From the NCBI GenBank assembly GCA_040403095.1, contig JBBALI010000015.1, positions 11,961-75,960 on the forward strand: DNA of 64,000 nt, read 5' to 3'. The stretch's first letter is position 1; each line of letters starts with the position of its first letter. Source of the stretch: JAQVCM01 sp040403095 (GTDB lineage: Bacteria; Bacteroidota; Bacteroidia; Flavobacteriales_D; Crocinitomicaceae). Position numbers and translations under genes: made by a program. This document shows, one piece after another, positions 17,472 to 27,313 of the stretch. The notes below the pieces were generated by a model. It was not told where the DNA came from. It worked only from the letters and a program-made list of their open reading frames with translations, and did not search any database.

Positions 17472-20400
17472 CTACATATTTCTTCGATATTGTCCACCGA
17501 CCTCAAACAAAGCTTGTGTGATCTGACCCAATGAAGCAGTTTTACAAGTTTCCATCAATTGTTCAAACATGTTTTTATTTTGAACTGCCGCTTCTTGCAC
17601 TTTTTCAATATTACTTAAAGTCAAATCTTTGTTTCCACTTTGTAGGGCTGACAACATCGAAATTTGGTATTGTTTTTCTTCCTCTGTTGCGCGAATCACT
17701 TCTTTCGGCTCAACTGTTGGAGAACCTTTAGAACTCAAGAAAGTGTTCACCCCAATAATTGGAAATTCACCAGTGTGTTTCAACGTTTCATAATACAATG
17801 ATTCTTCTTGAATCTTAGAACGTTGATACATCGTTTCCATCGCACCTAATACGCCTCCTCTTTCCGTAATTCGGTCAAATTCAAGCAATACTGCTTCTTC
17901 CACCAATTCTGTCAATTCGTCAATAATGAATGAACCTTGCAATGGATTTTCGTTTTTCGCCAATCCCAATTCTCTATTGATAATCAACTGAATCGCCATG
18001 GCTCGTCTCACTGATTCTTCAGTTGGCGTTGTAATTGCTTCGTCATAAGCATTCGTGTGCAATGAATTACAATTGTCATAAATCGCGTACAAAGCTTGCA
18101 AAGTTGTACGAATATCGTTGAAATCAATTTCCTGCGCATGCAATGATCTACCAGAAGTTTGAATGTGGTATTTCAACATTTGTGCACGAGAATTGGCTCC
18201 ATATTTCTTCGCCATCGCTTTGGCCCAAATCTTACGAGCAACGCGACCAATTACCGCATACTCAGGATCAATTCCATTGGAGAAAAAGAAGGATAAATTT
18301 GGTCCAAAATCGTTGATGCTCATTCCACGACTCAAGTAGTATTCAACATAAGTGAATCCATTCGCCAATGTAAATGCCAATTGTGTAATCGGATTTGCTC
18401 CCGCTTCTGCAATGTGGTAACCTGAAATCGATACAGAATAGAAATTTCTTACTCCTTTATCGATAAAATATTGTTGTACGTCACCCATCAAACGAAGCGC
18501 AAATTCTGTCGAGAAAATACAAGTGTTTTGTGCTTGATCTTCTTTTAAAATATCTGCTTGCACCGTTCCGCGAACTTGCATCAAAGTTTCTGCTTTGATT
18601 TTCTCGTACACATCAGTTGGCAAAACTTGATCTCCAGTCACTCCAAGTAGCATCAACCCAAGTCCGTCATTTCCTTGAGGCAATTCACCTTGATATTTTG
18701 GTCGAGGTGTTCCTTTGGCATCATAAATCGCTTTGATTTTCGCTTCAATTTCAGCTTCTAAACCATTTGCCTTGATGTATTTTTCACAATTTTGGTCAAT
18801 GGCTGCATTCATAAAGAATCCCAACAACATTGGCGCTGGACCATTGATTGTCATTGAAACTGATGTCATCGCGTGACTCAAATCGAAACCTGAATACAAT
18901 TTTTTCGCATCGTCTAGGCAGCAAATTGAAACACCCGAATTTCCGATTTTCCCATAAATATCTGGACGTAAATCTGGATCATTTCCGTATAAAGTCACAG
19001 AATCAAAAGCAGTTGACAAACGTTTTGCAGGCATTCCCAAACTTACGTAGTGAAAACGTTTGTTCGTTCTCTCCGGTCCACCTTCTCCGGCAAACATTCT
19101 CGTTGGATCTTCTCCTTCTCTTTTGAAAGGAAACAATCCAGCGGTATAAGGAAATTCGCCAGGAACATTTTCTTGTAAATTCCATCTCAAAATATCTCCC
19201 CAAGATTGGTATTTTGGAAGCACCACTTTTGGTATTTGAGAATGTGAAAGTGATTCTGTATGTGTATCTAATTTGAGTACTTTATCTCTTACTTTGAACT
19301 CGAAAACTGGATTCTTATAAGTCGCTTTTTTAGCTTCCCAATTTTCTAAAATGGCCCAGTTTTTTGGATCGAAATCCAATTTTACATTTTCAAACGATTC
19401 TTGCAATCCTTTGATCAATCTATCTTTGTCATCAAATGAAGAATCTTTCAATGTTTCGATCGATTTAGTCAAGCCATATAATTTCTCGGCAACTTCCGCT
19501 TGTTGGTTTACCCATTTGTCATAAGCACGATTGCTTTCTGAAATTTCGGATAAATACCTTGTTCGTTCTGGCGGAATCACGTAAATTTTCTCAGACATCT
19601 CTTTCGTGATTTCGAAAGAAGAATCCAACTTTGCACCAGTTCTTTCTTTGACTTTATCAATGATCACTTTGTACAAAGAATTCATTCCTGGATCGTTGAA
19701 CTGAGAAGCAATGGTTCCATGAACAGGCATAGAATCAACAGATTCATCCCACAAATTGTGGTTTCTTTGGTATTGTTTTCTCACATCTCTCAATGCATCC
19801 AACGCACCTCTTTTGTCAAATTTATTCAATGCAATCACATCAGCAAAATCCAACATATCAATTTTCTCTAATTGCGTTGCAGCACCATATTCCGGAGTCA
19901 TCACATACAAAGAAACATCTGAATGATCTAATATTTCTGTATCCGATTGACCAATTCCAGAAGTTTCCAAAATGATCAAATCGTAATTAGCAGCTTTCAA
20001 AACTAAAATCGCCTCAGCAACGTGTTTTGATAATGCCAAGTTAGATTGTCTTGTTGCCAATGAACGCATGTAAACGCGGTCACTTTTGATGGAATTCATG
20101 CGAATACGATCGCCCAACAATGCACCACCCGTTTTTCTTTTCGAAGGATCTACAGATACAACAGCGATTTCCTTTGTTGGGAAATCAACCAAAAATCTGC
20201 GAACCAATTCATCTACCAATGAAGATTTTCCAGCTCCACCAGTTCCAGTAATTCCTAGTACAGGAACGTCATTCTTTGCTGCAATGGCGTGAACTTCTTC
20301 CAATAATTTCTGGGATTCTGCTGGATAATTTTCTGCTGCTGAAATCACTCTTGCAATCGCCGGAACATTTTTATCAGCAATTAAACTTACTTCATTGGTC

Positions 20401-20852
20401 AAACCAGTTCCAACGGCAAAATCACATCTTTGAATCATGTCGTTGATCATCCCTTGCAATCCCATCGCACGCCCGTGATCAGGGTGATACAAACGCGTAA
20501 TTCCGTAAGCTTCTAATTCTTCGATTTCTGCAGGAAGAATTGTTCCACCTCCACCACCAAAAATTTTGATGTGCGGCGCTCCCTTTTCGCGCAATAAATC
20601 ATACATGTATTTGAAGTACTCAGTGTGACCACCTTGATATGAAGTCATCGCAATCGCTTGTGCATCTTCTTGAATCGCACAATCAACCACTTCTTCTACA
20701 GAACGATCATGACCTAAATGAATCACTTCACAGCCAGTCGCTTGAATAATTCTACGCATGATATTGATTGCTGCATCATGACCATCAAAAAGCGATGCTG
20801 CAGTAACAATTCTAACTTTATTTATTGGCTTATAGGGTTCTACTTTTTCCAT
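17472..20852 (-). CDS. icmF: fused isobutyryl-CoA mutase (IcmF)
   Basis: The ATG at 20852 (MEKVEPYKPINKVRIV) is the likely start; a TTG 15 bases earlier is less plausible. About 1126 residues are arranged in the IcmF order. First comes a B12-binding domain (SLFDGHDAAINIM, with GGGGTILP). Next is a MeaB-like GTPase chaperone (Walker A GTGGAGKSS near residues 203-211, VDPSKRKTGGALLGDRIRM, NKFDKRG). Last is the mutase barrel (FPYTAGLFPFKREGEDPTRM, RTNKRFHYVSLG). The enzyme interconverts isobutyryl-CoA and n-butyryl-CoA (often isovaleryl/pivalyl-CoA too) with adenosylcobalamin, and its G domain loads the cofactor. The FPYTAGLFPF segment distinguishes it from methylmalonyl-CoA mutase. It links valine or branched-acid breakdown to beta-oxidation. 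No cobalamin riboswitch was seen upstream. Confidence 0.95.
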   Translation of the reverse strand: MEKVEPYKPINKVRIVTAASLFDGHDAAINIMRRIIQATGCEVIHLGHDRSVEEVVDCAIQEDAQAIAMTSYQGGHTEYFKYMYDLLREKGAPHIKIFGGGGGTILPAEIEELEAYGITRLYHPDHGRAMGLQGMINDMIQRCDFAVGTGLTNEVSLIADKNVPAIARVISAAENYPAESQKLLEEVHAIAAKNDVPVLGITGTGGAGKSSLVDELVRRFLVDFPTKEIAVVSVDPSKRKTGGALLGDRIRMNSIKSDRVYMRSLATRQSNLALSKHVAEAILVLKAANYDLIILETSGIGQSDTEILDHSDVSLYVMTPEYGAATQLEKIDMLDFADVIALNKFDKRGALDALRDVRKQYQRNHNLWDESVDSMPVHGTIASQFNDPGMNSLYKVIIDKVKERTGAKLDSSFEITKEMSEKIYVIPPERTRYLSEISESNRAYDKWVNQQAEVAEKLYGLTKSIETLKDSSFDDKDRLIKGLQESFENVKLDFDPKNWAILENWEAKKATYKNPVFEFKVRDKVLKLDTHTESLSHSQIPKVVLPKYQSWGDILRWNLQENVPGEFPYTAGLFPFKREGEDPTRMFAGEGGPERTNKRFHYVSLGMPAKRLSTAFDSVTLYGNDPDLRPDIYGKIGNSGVSICCLDDAKKLYSGFDLSHAMTSVSMTINGPAPMLLGFFMNAAIDQNCEKYIKANGLEAEIEAKIKAIYDAKGTPRPKYQGELPQGNDGLGLMLLGVTGDQVLPTDVYEKIKAETLMQVRGTVQADILKEDQAQNTCIFSTEFALRLMGDVQQYFIDKGVRNFYSVSISGYHIAEAGANPITQLAFTLANGFTYVEYYLSRGMSINDFGPNLSFFFSNGIDPEYAVIGRVARKIWAKAMAKKYGANSRAQMLKYHIQTSGRSLHAQEIDFNDIRTTLQALYAIYDNCNSLHTNAYDEAITTPTEESVRRAMAIQLIINRELGLAKNENPLQGSFIIDELTELVEEAVLLEFDRITERGGVLGAMETMYQRSKIQEESLYYETLKHTGEFPIIGVNTFLSSKGSPTVEPKEVIRATEEEKQYQISMLSALQSGNKDLTLSNIEKVQEAAVQNKNMFEQLMETCKTASLGQITQALFEVGGQYRRNM

Positions 20853-21046
20853 ATTTTCAATTTGCAAATGCCTAAAAAGACATGCGCGAAATTAAGAAAA
20901 ATTTGAGGAAATATTGGGAAATTAGATTTGAAAGAGAAAAAAATATTGAAATAATTGAAATTGGAAAATTTTAGTCTTTTCAACGAAAATTCAATTTTAT
21001 TTTCAATTACTCTGTAACTTTTGTAACTTAATAATGTCTTAACGTT

Positions 21047-21148
21047 AGTTTGTTTTCAGCCCCTGAAGTAAAAAGATCTTCAAATTTTAGTTGAGTTTTA
21101 TTTGTGAATCATTGTTTTTTGAAATACTTCAGGGGTATGAAACAAACT
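21047..21148. repeat. 24-bp-arm inverted repeat upstream of bioB
   Basis: Left arm 21047-21070 and right arm 21125-21148 are near-perfect reverse complements (mismatches only in the middle, CT against TAT), separated by 54 AT-rich bases. Outer halves read AGTTTGTTT and AAACAAACT; inner halves CCCCTGAAGTA and TACTTCAGGGG. It is the main feature of the 382 bp icmF-bioB intergenic region. It could be a miniature inverted-repeat element, a structured leader, or an operator pair. The arms end 55 bases before the bioB -7 box, i.e. upstream of the predicted transcript. Confidence 0.8.
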
Positions 21149-21182
21149 TTCTCCCCAAATTATATTTTATCTAAAATGGTTT

Positions 21183-21210
21183 TTGAACTGATTCCGATTG
21201 ATTATATTTG
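21183..21210 (+). promoter_or_regulatory. bioB promoter (TTG-N17-TATATTTG)
   Basis: A TTG (-33 region, 21183-21185) is followed after 17 bases by TATATTTG (21203-21210), a full match to the Bacteroidota consensus. The ATG of bioB is 24 bases further on, giving a short leader. Confidence 0.75.
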
Positions 21211-21234
21211 CAATTCAATTAGAAAGCATTTTAA

Positions 21235-22323
21235 ATGAAAGTAAATCCAGCATATTCTACAAAAGAAGCATTGATTGCGTTGTATAACAAGCCATTATTA
21301 GAATTGGTTTTTGAAGCGGCAACCATTCATCGTCAATTTCACAATCCACGAGAAGTGCAAATGTCTTCTTTGTTAAGCATCAAAACAGGAGGTTGTGCTG
21401 AAGATTGTGGCTACTGTCCGCAAGCTGCGCGTTACCATACCGATGTTGAAGCGCACAAATTGATGACTGTCGATTCTGTTATAGAACAAGCCAAAAATGC
21501 CAAAGCAAATGGTTCGTCGAGACTTTGCATGGGAGCAGCTTGGAGAGAAGTTCGCGACAACAAAGATTTTGACAATGTAATTGAAATGGTTCAAGCGGTT
21601 AATAACTTGGACATGGAAGTTTGTTGTACATTAGGAATGATGAACGAAAATCAAGCGAAAAGATTGAAAAACGCTGGACTTTTTGCTTACAACCACAACT
21701 TGGATACTTCGCCAGAATTTTATGGTGATGTAATTTCAACTAGAGAATACGAAGATCGATTAAATACCATAGATAACGCTAGAAAAGCTGGAATCACAGT
21801 TTGCTCCGGTGGAATCATCGGAATGGGTGAAGCTGTTGAAGACAGAATGGGAATGTTGATGAGTTACATGCAAATGGAAACTCCTCCAAACTCTATTCCA
21901 ATCAACGCATTAGTTGCAGTAGAAGGAACGCCTTTGGAAAATCAAAAACCAATAGAGCAATGGGAAATGATTCGAATGGTTGCTACCACAAGAATTGCTT
22001 TTCCTGAAGCAGTTGTAAGACTTTCTGCTGGTAGAACCAAAATGAATATGGAAGGACAAGCTCTTTGCTTTATGGCAGGTGCAGGATCTATTTTCGCTGG
22101 CGATAAATTGTTAACTACACCAAATCCAGAGTTTAACGAAGACAAAGAAATGTTTGAAATTTTAGGTTTGATACCAAAAGTGGCATTTACTGAAGGTGAA
22201 AAACCTGAAACTTTGCCAGATCCAATCATCGAAGCGCGCAAAGCAAAAGAAGCAGCAAGAGCGCAACAATTAGAGGATGCAAAAACGAAAGGATTTGAAC
22301 CAAGAAAAGTCACTGTTTCATAA
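21235..22323 (+). CDS. bioB: biotin synthase
   Basis: A 362-residue radical-SAM enzyme. The cluster motif GGCAEDCGYCPQ holds Cys54, Cys58 and Cys61 (CxxxCxxC). Conserved later segments include MGAAWREVRD, VCCTLGMM, YNHNLDTSPEFYG and the arginine-containing VVRLSAGRTKM that helps bind the [2Fe-2S] cluster. It inserts sulfur into dethiobiotin, the last step of biotin synthesis. The C-terminal 40 residues (rich in Glu, Ala and Lys) extend beyond the catalytic core, as common in this phylum. It is the first gene of a bioB-bioF pair with a 26-base gap. Confidence 0.97.
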   Translation: MKVNPAYSTKEALIALYNKPLLELVFEAATIHRQFHNPREVQMSSLLSIKTGGCAEDCGYCPQAARYHTDVEAHKLMTVDSVIEQAKNAKANGSSRLCMGAAWREVRDNKDFDNVIEMVQAVNNLDMEVCCTLGMMNENQAKRLKNAGLFAYNHNLDTSPEFYGDVISTREYEDRLNTIDNARKAGITVCSGGIIGMGEAVEDRMGMLMSYMQMETPPNSIPINALVAVEGTPLENQKPIEQWEMIRMVATTRIAFPEAVVRLSAGRTKMNMEGQALCFMAGAGSIFAGDKLLTTPNPEFNEDKEMFEILGLIPKVAFTEGEKPETLPDPIIEARKAKEAARAQQLEDAKTKGFEPRKVTVS

Positions 22324-22349
22324 GTCAAATCTCACTTAGAAAAAATAAG

Positions 22350-23432
22350 ATGTTGAAATTTCAACAGAAATTAATAGAACGCAAAAAGATGGGGAGTGAA
22401 CGCTCCCTTTCTTTGTTTAATGGGTTTACTGATTTCTTTTCAAATGATTATTTGGGTCTTGGCGCTGGTGTTGAATTTCAAAATGTAAAACCTTCAGGAA
22501 GCGGTGGCTCAAGATTGATTTCTGGAAATTCTCAGGAAGCAGAAAACACTGAAAAATGGATTGCTGATTTTTTCCAAGAGGAAGATGCGCTGATTTTTAA
22601 TTCAGGCTACGACGCCAATATCGGATTCTTTTCTTCAGTTCCCCAAAGAGGCGATCTTATCCTATACGATGATTTGATTCACGCTTCAATCCGAGATGGA
22701 ATCAGATTGAGTAACGCTAAATCATTTTCCTTCAAACACAACGATATTGCAGATTTAAAGCAAAAAATCGAACGCATAGAAGGAACAGTTTTCGTCGCAG
22801 TTGAATCGCTTTATTCCATGGACGGCGACATTTCACCACTAACTGCAATTTCAGAAATCTGTCAAAAAGCAAATGCGCTTTTAATTGTCGACGAAGCACA
22901 TGCCTGCGGAATATTTGGTGAACAAGGCAAAGGAATTTGTCATCAAAATGGAATACTCGACCAAATTTTTGCGAGAATTATAACTTTCGGAAAAGCATAC
23001 GGAACACACGGTGCAGCCGTCTTAGGCTCAACTGAATTGAAAAACTATTTAGTCAATTTTGCACGATCTTTTATTTATACAACAGCACTTCCACCCTACC
23101 AATACGAACATATTCAAACGCAAATAGCGAAAAGTATTGCTGACGAAAATCGATTAAAATTGAATCAAAACATTCGGTTTTTTAGAAATTTAGTTTCATC
23201 AAAAATCAGCCTAAGCAATGAAAATTCTCCGATCCAAATAATACTAATTCCAGGGATTGAAAATGCACAAAATCTAGCTAAAACAATTCAGAATGAAAAA
23301 ATTGCTGTCAAAGCGATACTAAGTCCAACGGTACCTGAAGGACAAGAGCGCTTGCGCATTTGCTTGCATGCTTTCAATACTGAGGAAGAAATTGAAAAAC
23401 TGTGCAAATTAATTCTTCAGCACCAAAGTTGA
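22350..23432 (+). CDS. bioF: 8-amino-7-oxononanoate synthase (KAPA synthase)
   Basis: A 360-residue PLP enzyme of the alpha-oxoamine synthase family. Motifs include FSNDYLGL near the N-terminus, SGGSRLISGN, DEAHACGIFG (Asp181, His184) and the PLP lysine Lys215 in ITFGKAYGTHG. It condenses pimeloyl-ACP/CoA with alanine in biotin synthesis. It is slightly shorter than most homologues (about 380 aa), mainly at the N-terminus. It is co-directional with bioB. Its last 24 bases overlap the 3' end of the converging antiporter gene. 2-amino-3-ketobutyrate ligase is the close alternative, but the bioB context favours BioF. Confidence 0.92.
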   Translation: MLKFQQKLIERKKMGSERSLSLFNGFTDFFSNDYLGLGAGVEFQNVKPSGSGGSRLISGNSQEAENTEKWIADFFQEEDALIFNSGYDANIGFFSSVPQRGDLILYDDLIHASIRDGIRLSNAKSFSFKHNDIADLKQKIERIEGTVFVAVESLYSMDGDISPLTAISEICQKANALLIVDEAHACGIFGEQGKGICHQNGILDQIFARIITFGKAYGTHGAAVLGSTELKNYLVNFARSFIYTTALPPYQYEHIQTQIAKSIADENRLKLNQNIRFFRNLVSSKISLSNENSPIQIILIPGIENAQNLAKTIQNEKIAVKAILSPTVPEGQERLRICLHAFNTEEEIEKLCKLILQHQS

Positions 23433-25679
23433 TGGTGCATGGTTTAACCAAACGCTCCGAGAATCAATCAATTTTTCCCAACTTTCAATGCTAATCAGCA
23501 TCAAATCCTGTTGTTTTAGAAATTGTGATTCTATCTTTTTCTGATTTATCAAGGAGATATGATTGGGCGCATTTTGTTCGATGAATCGAATCCATTCTTT
23601 CAAAGTTGGATTGTTTGCTACATAGCCGTTTGCATCTAACACCGTAATTTGCGCCGCTGAATTGTGAATAAACTTTTGAATATAGGAAATTAACATTTCA
23701 TCTTCTCTGCCAAAAATCGGTATAAAAATCGCATCCAATTTCTGTAATTTCTTGTCCATTAAAATTCCAACAGGAACCTGACTCCTAGATAAAATCTGTC
23801 GTGTTTTTTCATCAAAGGGAGAATTTTCAAATAATTTTTCTTTTCCAGAAAGTGTGTTGATAATTCTGTCAGGACTAATTATTTTGGTGGTAAAACCCAA
23901 CACTTTCCCCAACAAAGTGCCCTCAAAAATCGATTCTCCAATTCCAATTAAAAGCAAATCAAAATCACCTTTATTCGCGACTTCCGTTATGTCTGAATCA
24001 ATATCCACGGATGCTTTGAAAAAAGTGGTTACTTTTTGATTCAATTCCGCCGATTCCTCGATAACTGGGGTGAAAATTTCTTTTTCATATTCAACAGCAT
24101 TAAAATGATGTAGCTCATTTGTTTGAGCCAAATGCATCGCCGTAACCGTTGCGTTTCCTTGCAGTTTTTTCACCAAACCGCTCGCTAATCTTAGCAATGA
24201 CTTTCCATTTTCAGGATTATTGAAAGAAATCAACACTTTGTACTTACTGATTTCAGTTACCTCGATCGGAATTTCTTTGTTCTTTTCTTTGAAAATCCAA
24301 TTGATAAAATCCAATGCTGGTCCGGTCATGAAAGTTGTTAACAAGGCCATAATCACCATCATTGCAAAAATCTCAGGTGTTAAAACGCCTAAATCATAGC
24401 CAATATTCAAAACTACCAATTCCATTAATCCTCGTGTATTCATCAATGCGCCAATAGACCAACTATCCTTCCATGTTTGTCCAACAAATCTGGCAGCAAA
24501 AGCACTCCCAAAAAATTTACCTGCAACAGCGACTGCAACAATGAAAAATGTAATGAGCCAATGATATGGATCATTTAACAATCCAATTTGTGTTCGTAAA
24601 CCTGTAAAAACGAAAAACAAGGGAAGCAATAAAACCAATGAAACATCTTCAATTTTTTCAATAAAAACATTTCTGAATTTAGTGTTTACTGGCATAATCA
24701 CTCCTGCCATAAATGCACCAAAAAGCGCGTGAATACCGATAATTTCTGTTGCATATGCCGACATGACTAGAACCAAAAAGAAAATCGCTACAATTGGTTT
24801 ACTCATTTTCTCTTTGGTAGCGTTTAAGTCTCCCACTCTCTTTAAAAAAGGTCTGACAACTTTCAACATCAATAAAACATAAACAGCTGCTAATCCTATA
24901 ATATACAATGCACTAACGAATGAACCCGCTTTGACAATGGCAATTACAGCCGCTAAAATACACCACGCTGTAATGTCGTCTGCAGCAGCGCATGTGATTA
25001 CTATTGCACCTAATTTGGTCTTATGGATCCCTCGTTCCTGAACGATACGCGCTAAAACAGGAAAAGCAGTGATACTCATGGCAATTCCCAAAAACAAGCC
25101 AAAAGCCAAAAACGGAACTCCTTTTGGTGCAAATGTTTGATAAATAAAATAGGCCAATCCAACACCCAACGCAAAAGGAAAAATAATACTTGCGTGACTA
25201 ATCACAACAGCATCGTGCGCTTTGTTTTTCAGCACCTTAAGATCCAATTCCATCCCAACAACAAACATGAAAAGAATCAAACCTATTTGACTCAAAAACT
25301 GTAAATTTCCAAGTGATTCTTTTGGGAACAGTGTATTGAAAAAGTCAGGAAAATACAATCCAACCAAAGAAGGTCCCAAAATTATTCCCGCGATAATTTC
25401 ACCGATTACACTTGGCTGACCAATTTTCATGCAGATCCAACCAAACAGTCTTGCTGTCAAAATAATGGTAATAATCTGAGCCAAAAGCAAGGCTAATGGA
25501 TGCTTTAAATTATGAATCAAAGAGGATAAAAAATCGTTCCAATAGTTACTTTGAACCAAGTGTTTTTTTACTTCCCTTCCGATTTCTAAGTCAGAACCAA
25601 AAACAAAAATCCAATACATCAAAATTGAAAAACCTCCAATTAGCGTGATGTAGAAAAACAAATTTTTAAAGCGCATCAT
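23409..25679 (-). CDS. CPA2-family cation:proton antiporter with C-terminal USP-like region
   Basis: A 756-residue protein. The N-terminal ~470 residues form about 12-13 membrane helices of the KefB/NhaA-fold CPA2 family (IGQPSVIGEIIAGIILGPS, FMFVVGMELDL, ITCAAADDITAWCILA). The helix with paired Asp (AADD) is the expected ion-binding site. The remaining ~280 residues are soluble and look like two universal-stress-protein-type folds (LLIGIGESIFEGTLLG and similar), probably regulatory and cytosolic. It exchanges Na+ or K+ for protons at the inner membrane; the cation is not decidable here. No TrkA-N domain is seen. It converges on bioF with a 24-base coding overlap. Confidence 0.88.
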   Translation of the reverse strand: MMRFKNLFFYITLIGGFSILMYWIFVFGSDLEIGREVKKHLVQSNYWNDFLSSLIHNLKHPLALLLAQIITIILTARLFGWICMKIGQPSVIGEIIAGIILGPSLVGLYFPDFFNTLFPKESLGNLQFLSQIGLILFMFVVGMELDLKVLKNKAHDAVVISHASIIFPFALGVGLAYFIYQTFAPKGVPFLAFGLFLGIAMSITAFPVLARIVQERGIHKTKLGAIVITCAAADDITAWCILAAVIAIVKAGSFVSALYIIGLAAVYVLLMLKVVRPFLKRVGDLNATKEKMSKPIVAIFFLVLVMSAYATEIIGIHALFGAFMAGVIMPVNTKFRNVFIEKIEDVSLVLLLPLFFVFTGLRTQIGLLNDPYHWLITFFIVAVAVAGKFFGSAFAARFVGQTWKDSWSIGALMNTRGLMELVVLNIGYDLGVLTPEIFAMMVIMALLTTFMTGPALDFINWIFKEKNKEIPIEVTEISKYKVLISFNNPENGKSLLRLASGLVKKLQGNATVTAMHLAQTNELHHFNAVEYEKEIFTPVIEESAELNQKVTTFFKASVDIDSDITEVANKGDFDLLLIGIGESIFEGTLLGKVLGFTTKIISPDRIINTLSGKEKLFENSPFDEKTRQILSRSQVPVGILMDKKLQKLDAIFIPIFGREDEMLISYIQKFIHNSAAQITVLDANGYVANNPTLKEWIRFIEQNAPNHISLINQKKIESQFLKQQDLMLISIESWEKLIDSRSVWLNHAPSTLVLKN

Positions 25680-25843
25680 AATTCTTGAAATGATTGAATT
25701 TACAATGCAAAATTGAAAAGAGAATTTTGATTATTGCAGCGGTAAAATAGCGGATTGGCTAAATATGTAACAAAGAAATATTTTTTTGTAATGAAACGAA
25801 AAAACGTTCTATTCTGAAACGCTTAAAACTTCTGTAGTTAACT

Positions 25844-26560
25844 TTATTTAATTTTTTTTAGAAAATCTGCACGAAAAGAAATTCCTAAATTAAGTACCAT
25901 TTTTTTGTCGTTTTCATCAAAAATATTGGTCACTATTTCATCGTTGGAATAATGCCTTACAATGCCAACAGAAATGATCTCTTTCTTATTAATTTGGCAA
26001 AATTCGTTGAGTGGAAGCAATTCAAGCAACTTTTCAAAGGAAATATTCTTTAATGTTAAACCTTTACCGTCATTCAATTTCAAGTATTTATCTCTACTGT
26101 CGACCTCCGCTGTTTTGATATAGGCAATTTGATTGAAATAAATGATAGATTTTCCACGATCCGTATTCAACTGAATAAAGCTAGTGGATTTCTTTTCTGA
26201 TTGAATAAACTTTACTGCTTTTTGAATAGCAAGCAGCAGACGCTCCATTTGAACTGGCTTACGAACGTAATCAATCGCAAACAAATCAAACGCTTCAGCA
26301 GCATAATCCTTGTAGGCAGTTGTGAAAATAACAGGTTTTCCGTTTAATAATTTAGCAACTTCCAATCCGCTTATTTCAGGCATTTCGATGTCTAAAATAC
26401 ACAAGTCAAATTCAATCTCTTGACATTCTTTCAAGAAAACAGTTGGATTATTAAATGCTCTAACAACCTCAATTTCTGAGATTTGTTCGCACAACATTTT
26501 CAAATAAGTTAAACCTGGTAACTCATCATCCAATAGCAAGCATTTTAGCTTTGTGTTCAA
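25844..26560 (-). CDS. LytTR-family response regulator
   Basis: A 238-residue regulator. The receiver domain has acidic residues DDE near positions 11-13, the phosphorylatable Asp57 in CILDIEMPEISG, a conserved Thr in FTTAYKDYA and KPVQMERL. The C-terminal LytTR DNA-binding domain (about 140-238) begins with FIQLNTDRGKSIIYFNQIAYI. The start used is a TTG at 26560, because no ATG precedes the receiver motif. The gene overlaps the end of the kinase gene by 35 bases, so the two are surely cotranscribed. LytTR regulators bind short direct repeats; no target can be named. Confidence 0.9.
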   Translation of the reverse strand: MNTKLKCLLLDDELPGLTYLKMLCEQISEIEVVRAFNNPTVFLKECQEIEFDLCILDIEMPEISGLEVAKLLNGKPVIFTTAYKDYAAEAFDLFAIDYVRKPVQMERLLLAIQKAVKFIQSEKKSTSFIQLNTDRGKSIIYFNQIAYIKTAEVDSRDKYLKLNDGKGLTLKNISFEKLLELLPLNEFCQINKKEIISVGIVRHYSNDEIVTNIFDENDKKMVLNLGISFRADFLKKIK

Positions 26561-27296
26561 GTAGATTAATTTTTAAATGAGCAATATAAACATCACCTTC
26601 TATAAATTTATCCAATTTATAATTTTCTTGATAAATAATTTCTAGACGCTTTTCAAGTGTATCATTTCCAATCCCACTTTTTTCCTTTTTGAGTTTCCCT
26701 TGTGGTGATATTTTATTGGAGACAGTTAACCAAAACTTACTATCTTTAAACTCATAAACGATGGAAATAAAAGCATCTGAGCTTTGTAAATCTGCATGTT
26801 TAAATGCATTTTCTATCAAGTCAATAGAAATCAATGGTGCCAATACTTTTTGCTCAAAAAGCGGTTCTGGATCATTGATTTTGAGCTTCACTTTTAATTC
26901 AAACAAAGGACTAATCTTGATTTTGTTGATTTCAATTAAATTCAGTGCAAAATCAATTTCTTCTTTGGGCGAAACGAAACGATTTTTACTTTCATACAAG
27001 ATATAATCTAACACATTCGACAATTTATCCATCGAATAATAGGTTTGATATGCATGTGATTGAATGGAATTTAAAACATTTTTAAACAAATGTGGATTTA
27101 ACTTTGACTCCAATGTCTCCAATTGCAAATGATTCACTTTGCCTTCCATTTCTGAAAATTGCTTTTCTAATTTGGAGTTTATCTGCTTGGTCTTTTTCAA
27201 TTTCAAATATAAATAAAAAGAAATCCCGAGCAATAGAATACTTAGCACCAACATGGTGTAAAAAGAATTTTCTGCCGTTATTCTATTTATTTTCAT
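26526..27296 (-). CDS. LytS-type sensor histidine kinase
   Basis: A 256-residue kinase with one membrane helix (MLVLSILLLGISFYLYL, residues about 15-31), a short coiled-coil linker (residues about 38-64) and a His_kinase domain. The phospho-acceptor is His69 in SKLNPHLFKNVLNSI, and the ATP lid has SIDLIENAFKHA (N box) and GIGNDTLEKRL (G box). The usual NPHFLFN is NPHLFKN here. There is no periplasmic sensor domain, so the signal is probably sensed within the membrane or relayed by another protein. It partners with the overlapping LytTR regulator. Confidence 0.9.
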   Translation of the reverse strand: MKINRITAENSFYTMLVLSILLLGISFYLYLKLKKTKQINSKLEKQFSEMEGKVNHLQLETLESKLNPHLFKNVLNSIQSHAYQTYYSMDKLSNVLDYILYESKNRFVSPKEEIDFALNLIEINKIKISPLFELKVKLKINDPEPLFEQKVLAPLISIDLIENAFKHADLQSSDAFISIVYEFKDSKFWLTVSNKISPQGKLKKEKSGIGNDTLEKRLEIIYQENYKLDKFIEGDVYIAHLKINLLEHKAKMLAIG

Positions 27297-27313
27297 CCAA
27301 CAAAGTTTGATAT

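Noticed and set aside
17472..20852. Methylmalonyl-CoA mutase with separate chaperone
   Set aside because: Domain order (B12 domain, GTPase, mutase in one chain) and the FPYTAGLFPF segment fit IcmF instead.
20853..21234. Cobalamin or biotin-linked riboswitch in the icmF-bioB gap
   Set aside because: No B12-box-like conserved core was seen, and the long inverted repeat lies upstream of the bioB promoter rather than in its leader.
21942..22328. 128-codon minus-strand frame opposite bioB
   Set aside because: Antisense to a strongly conserved gene, with low-complexity composition and no motif.
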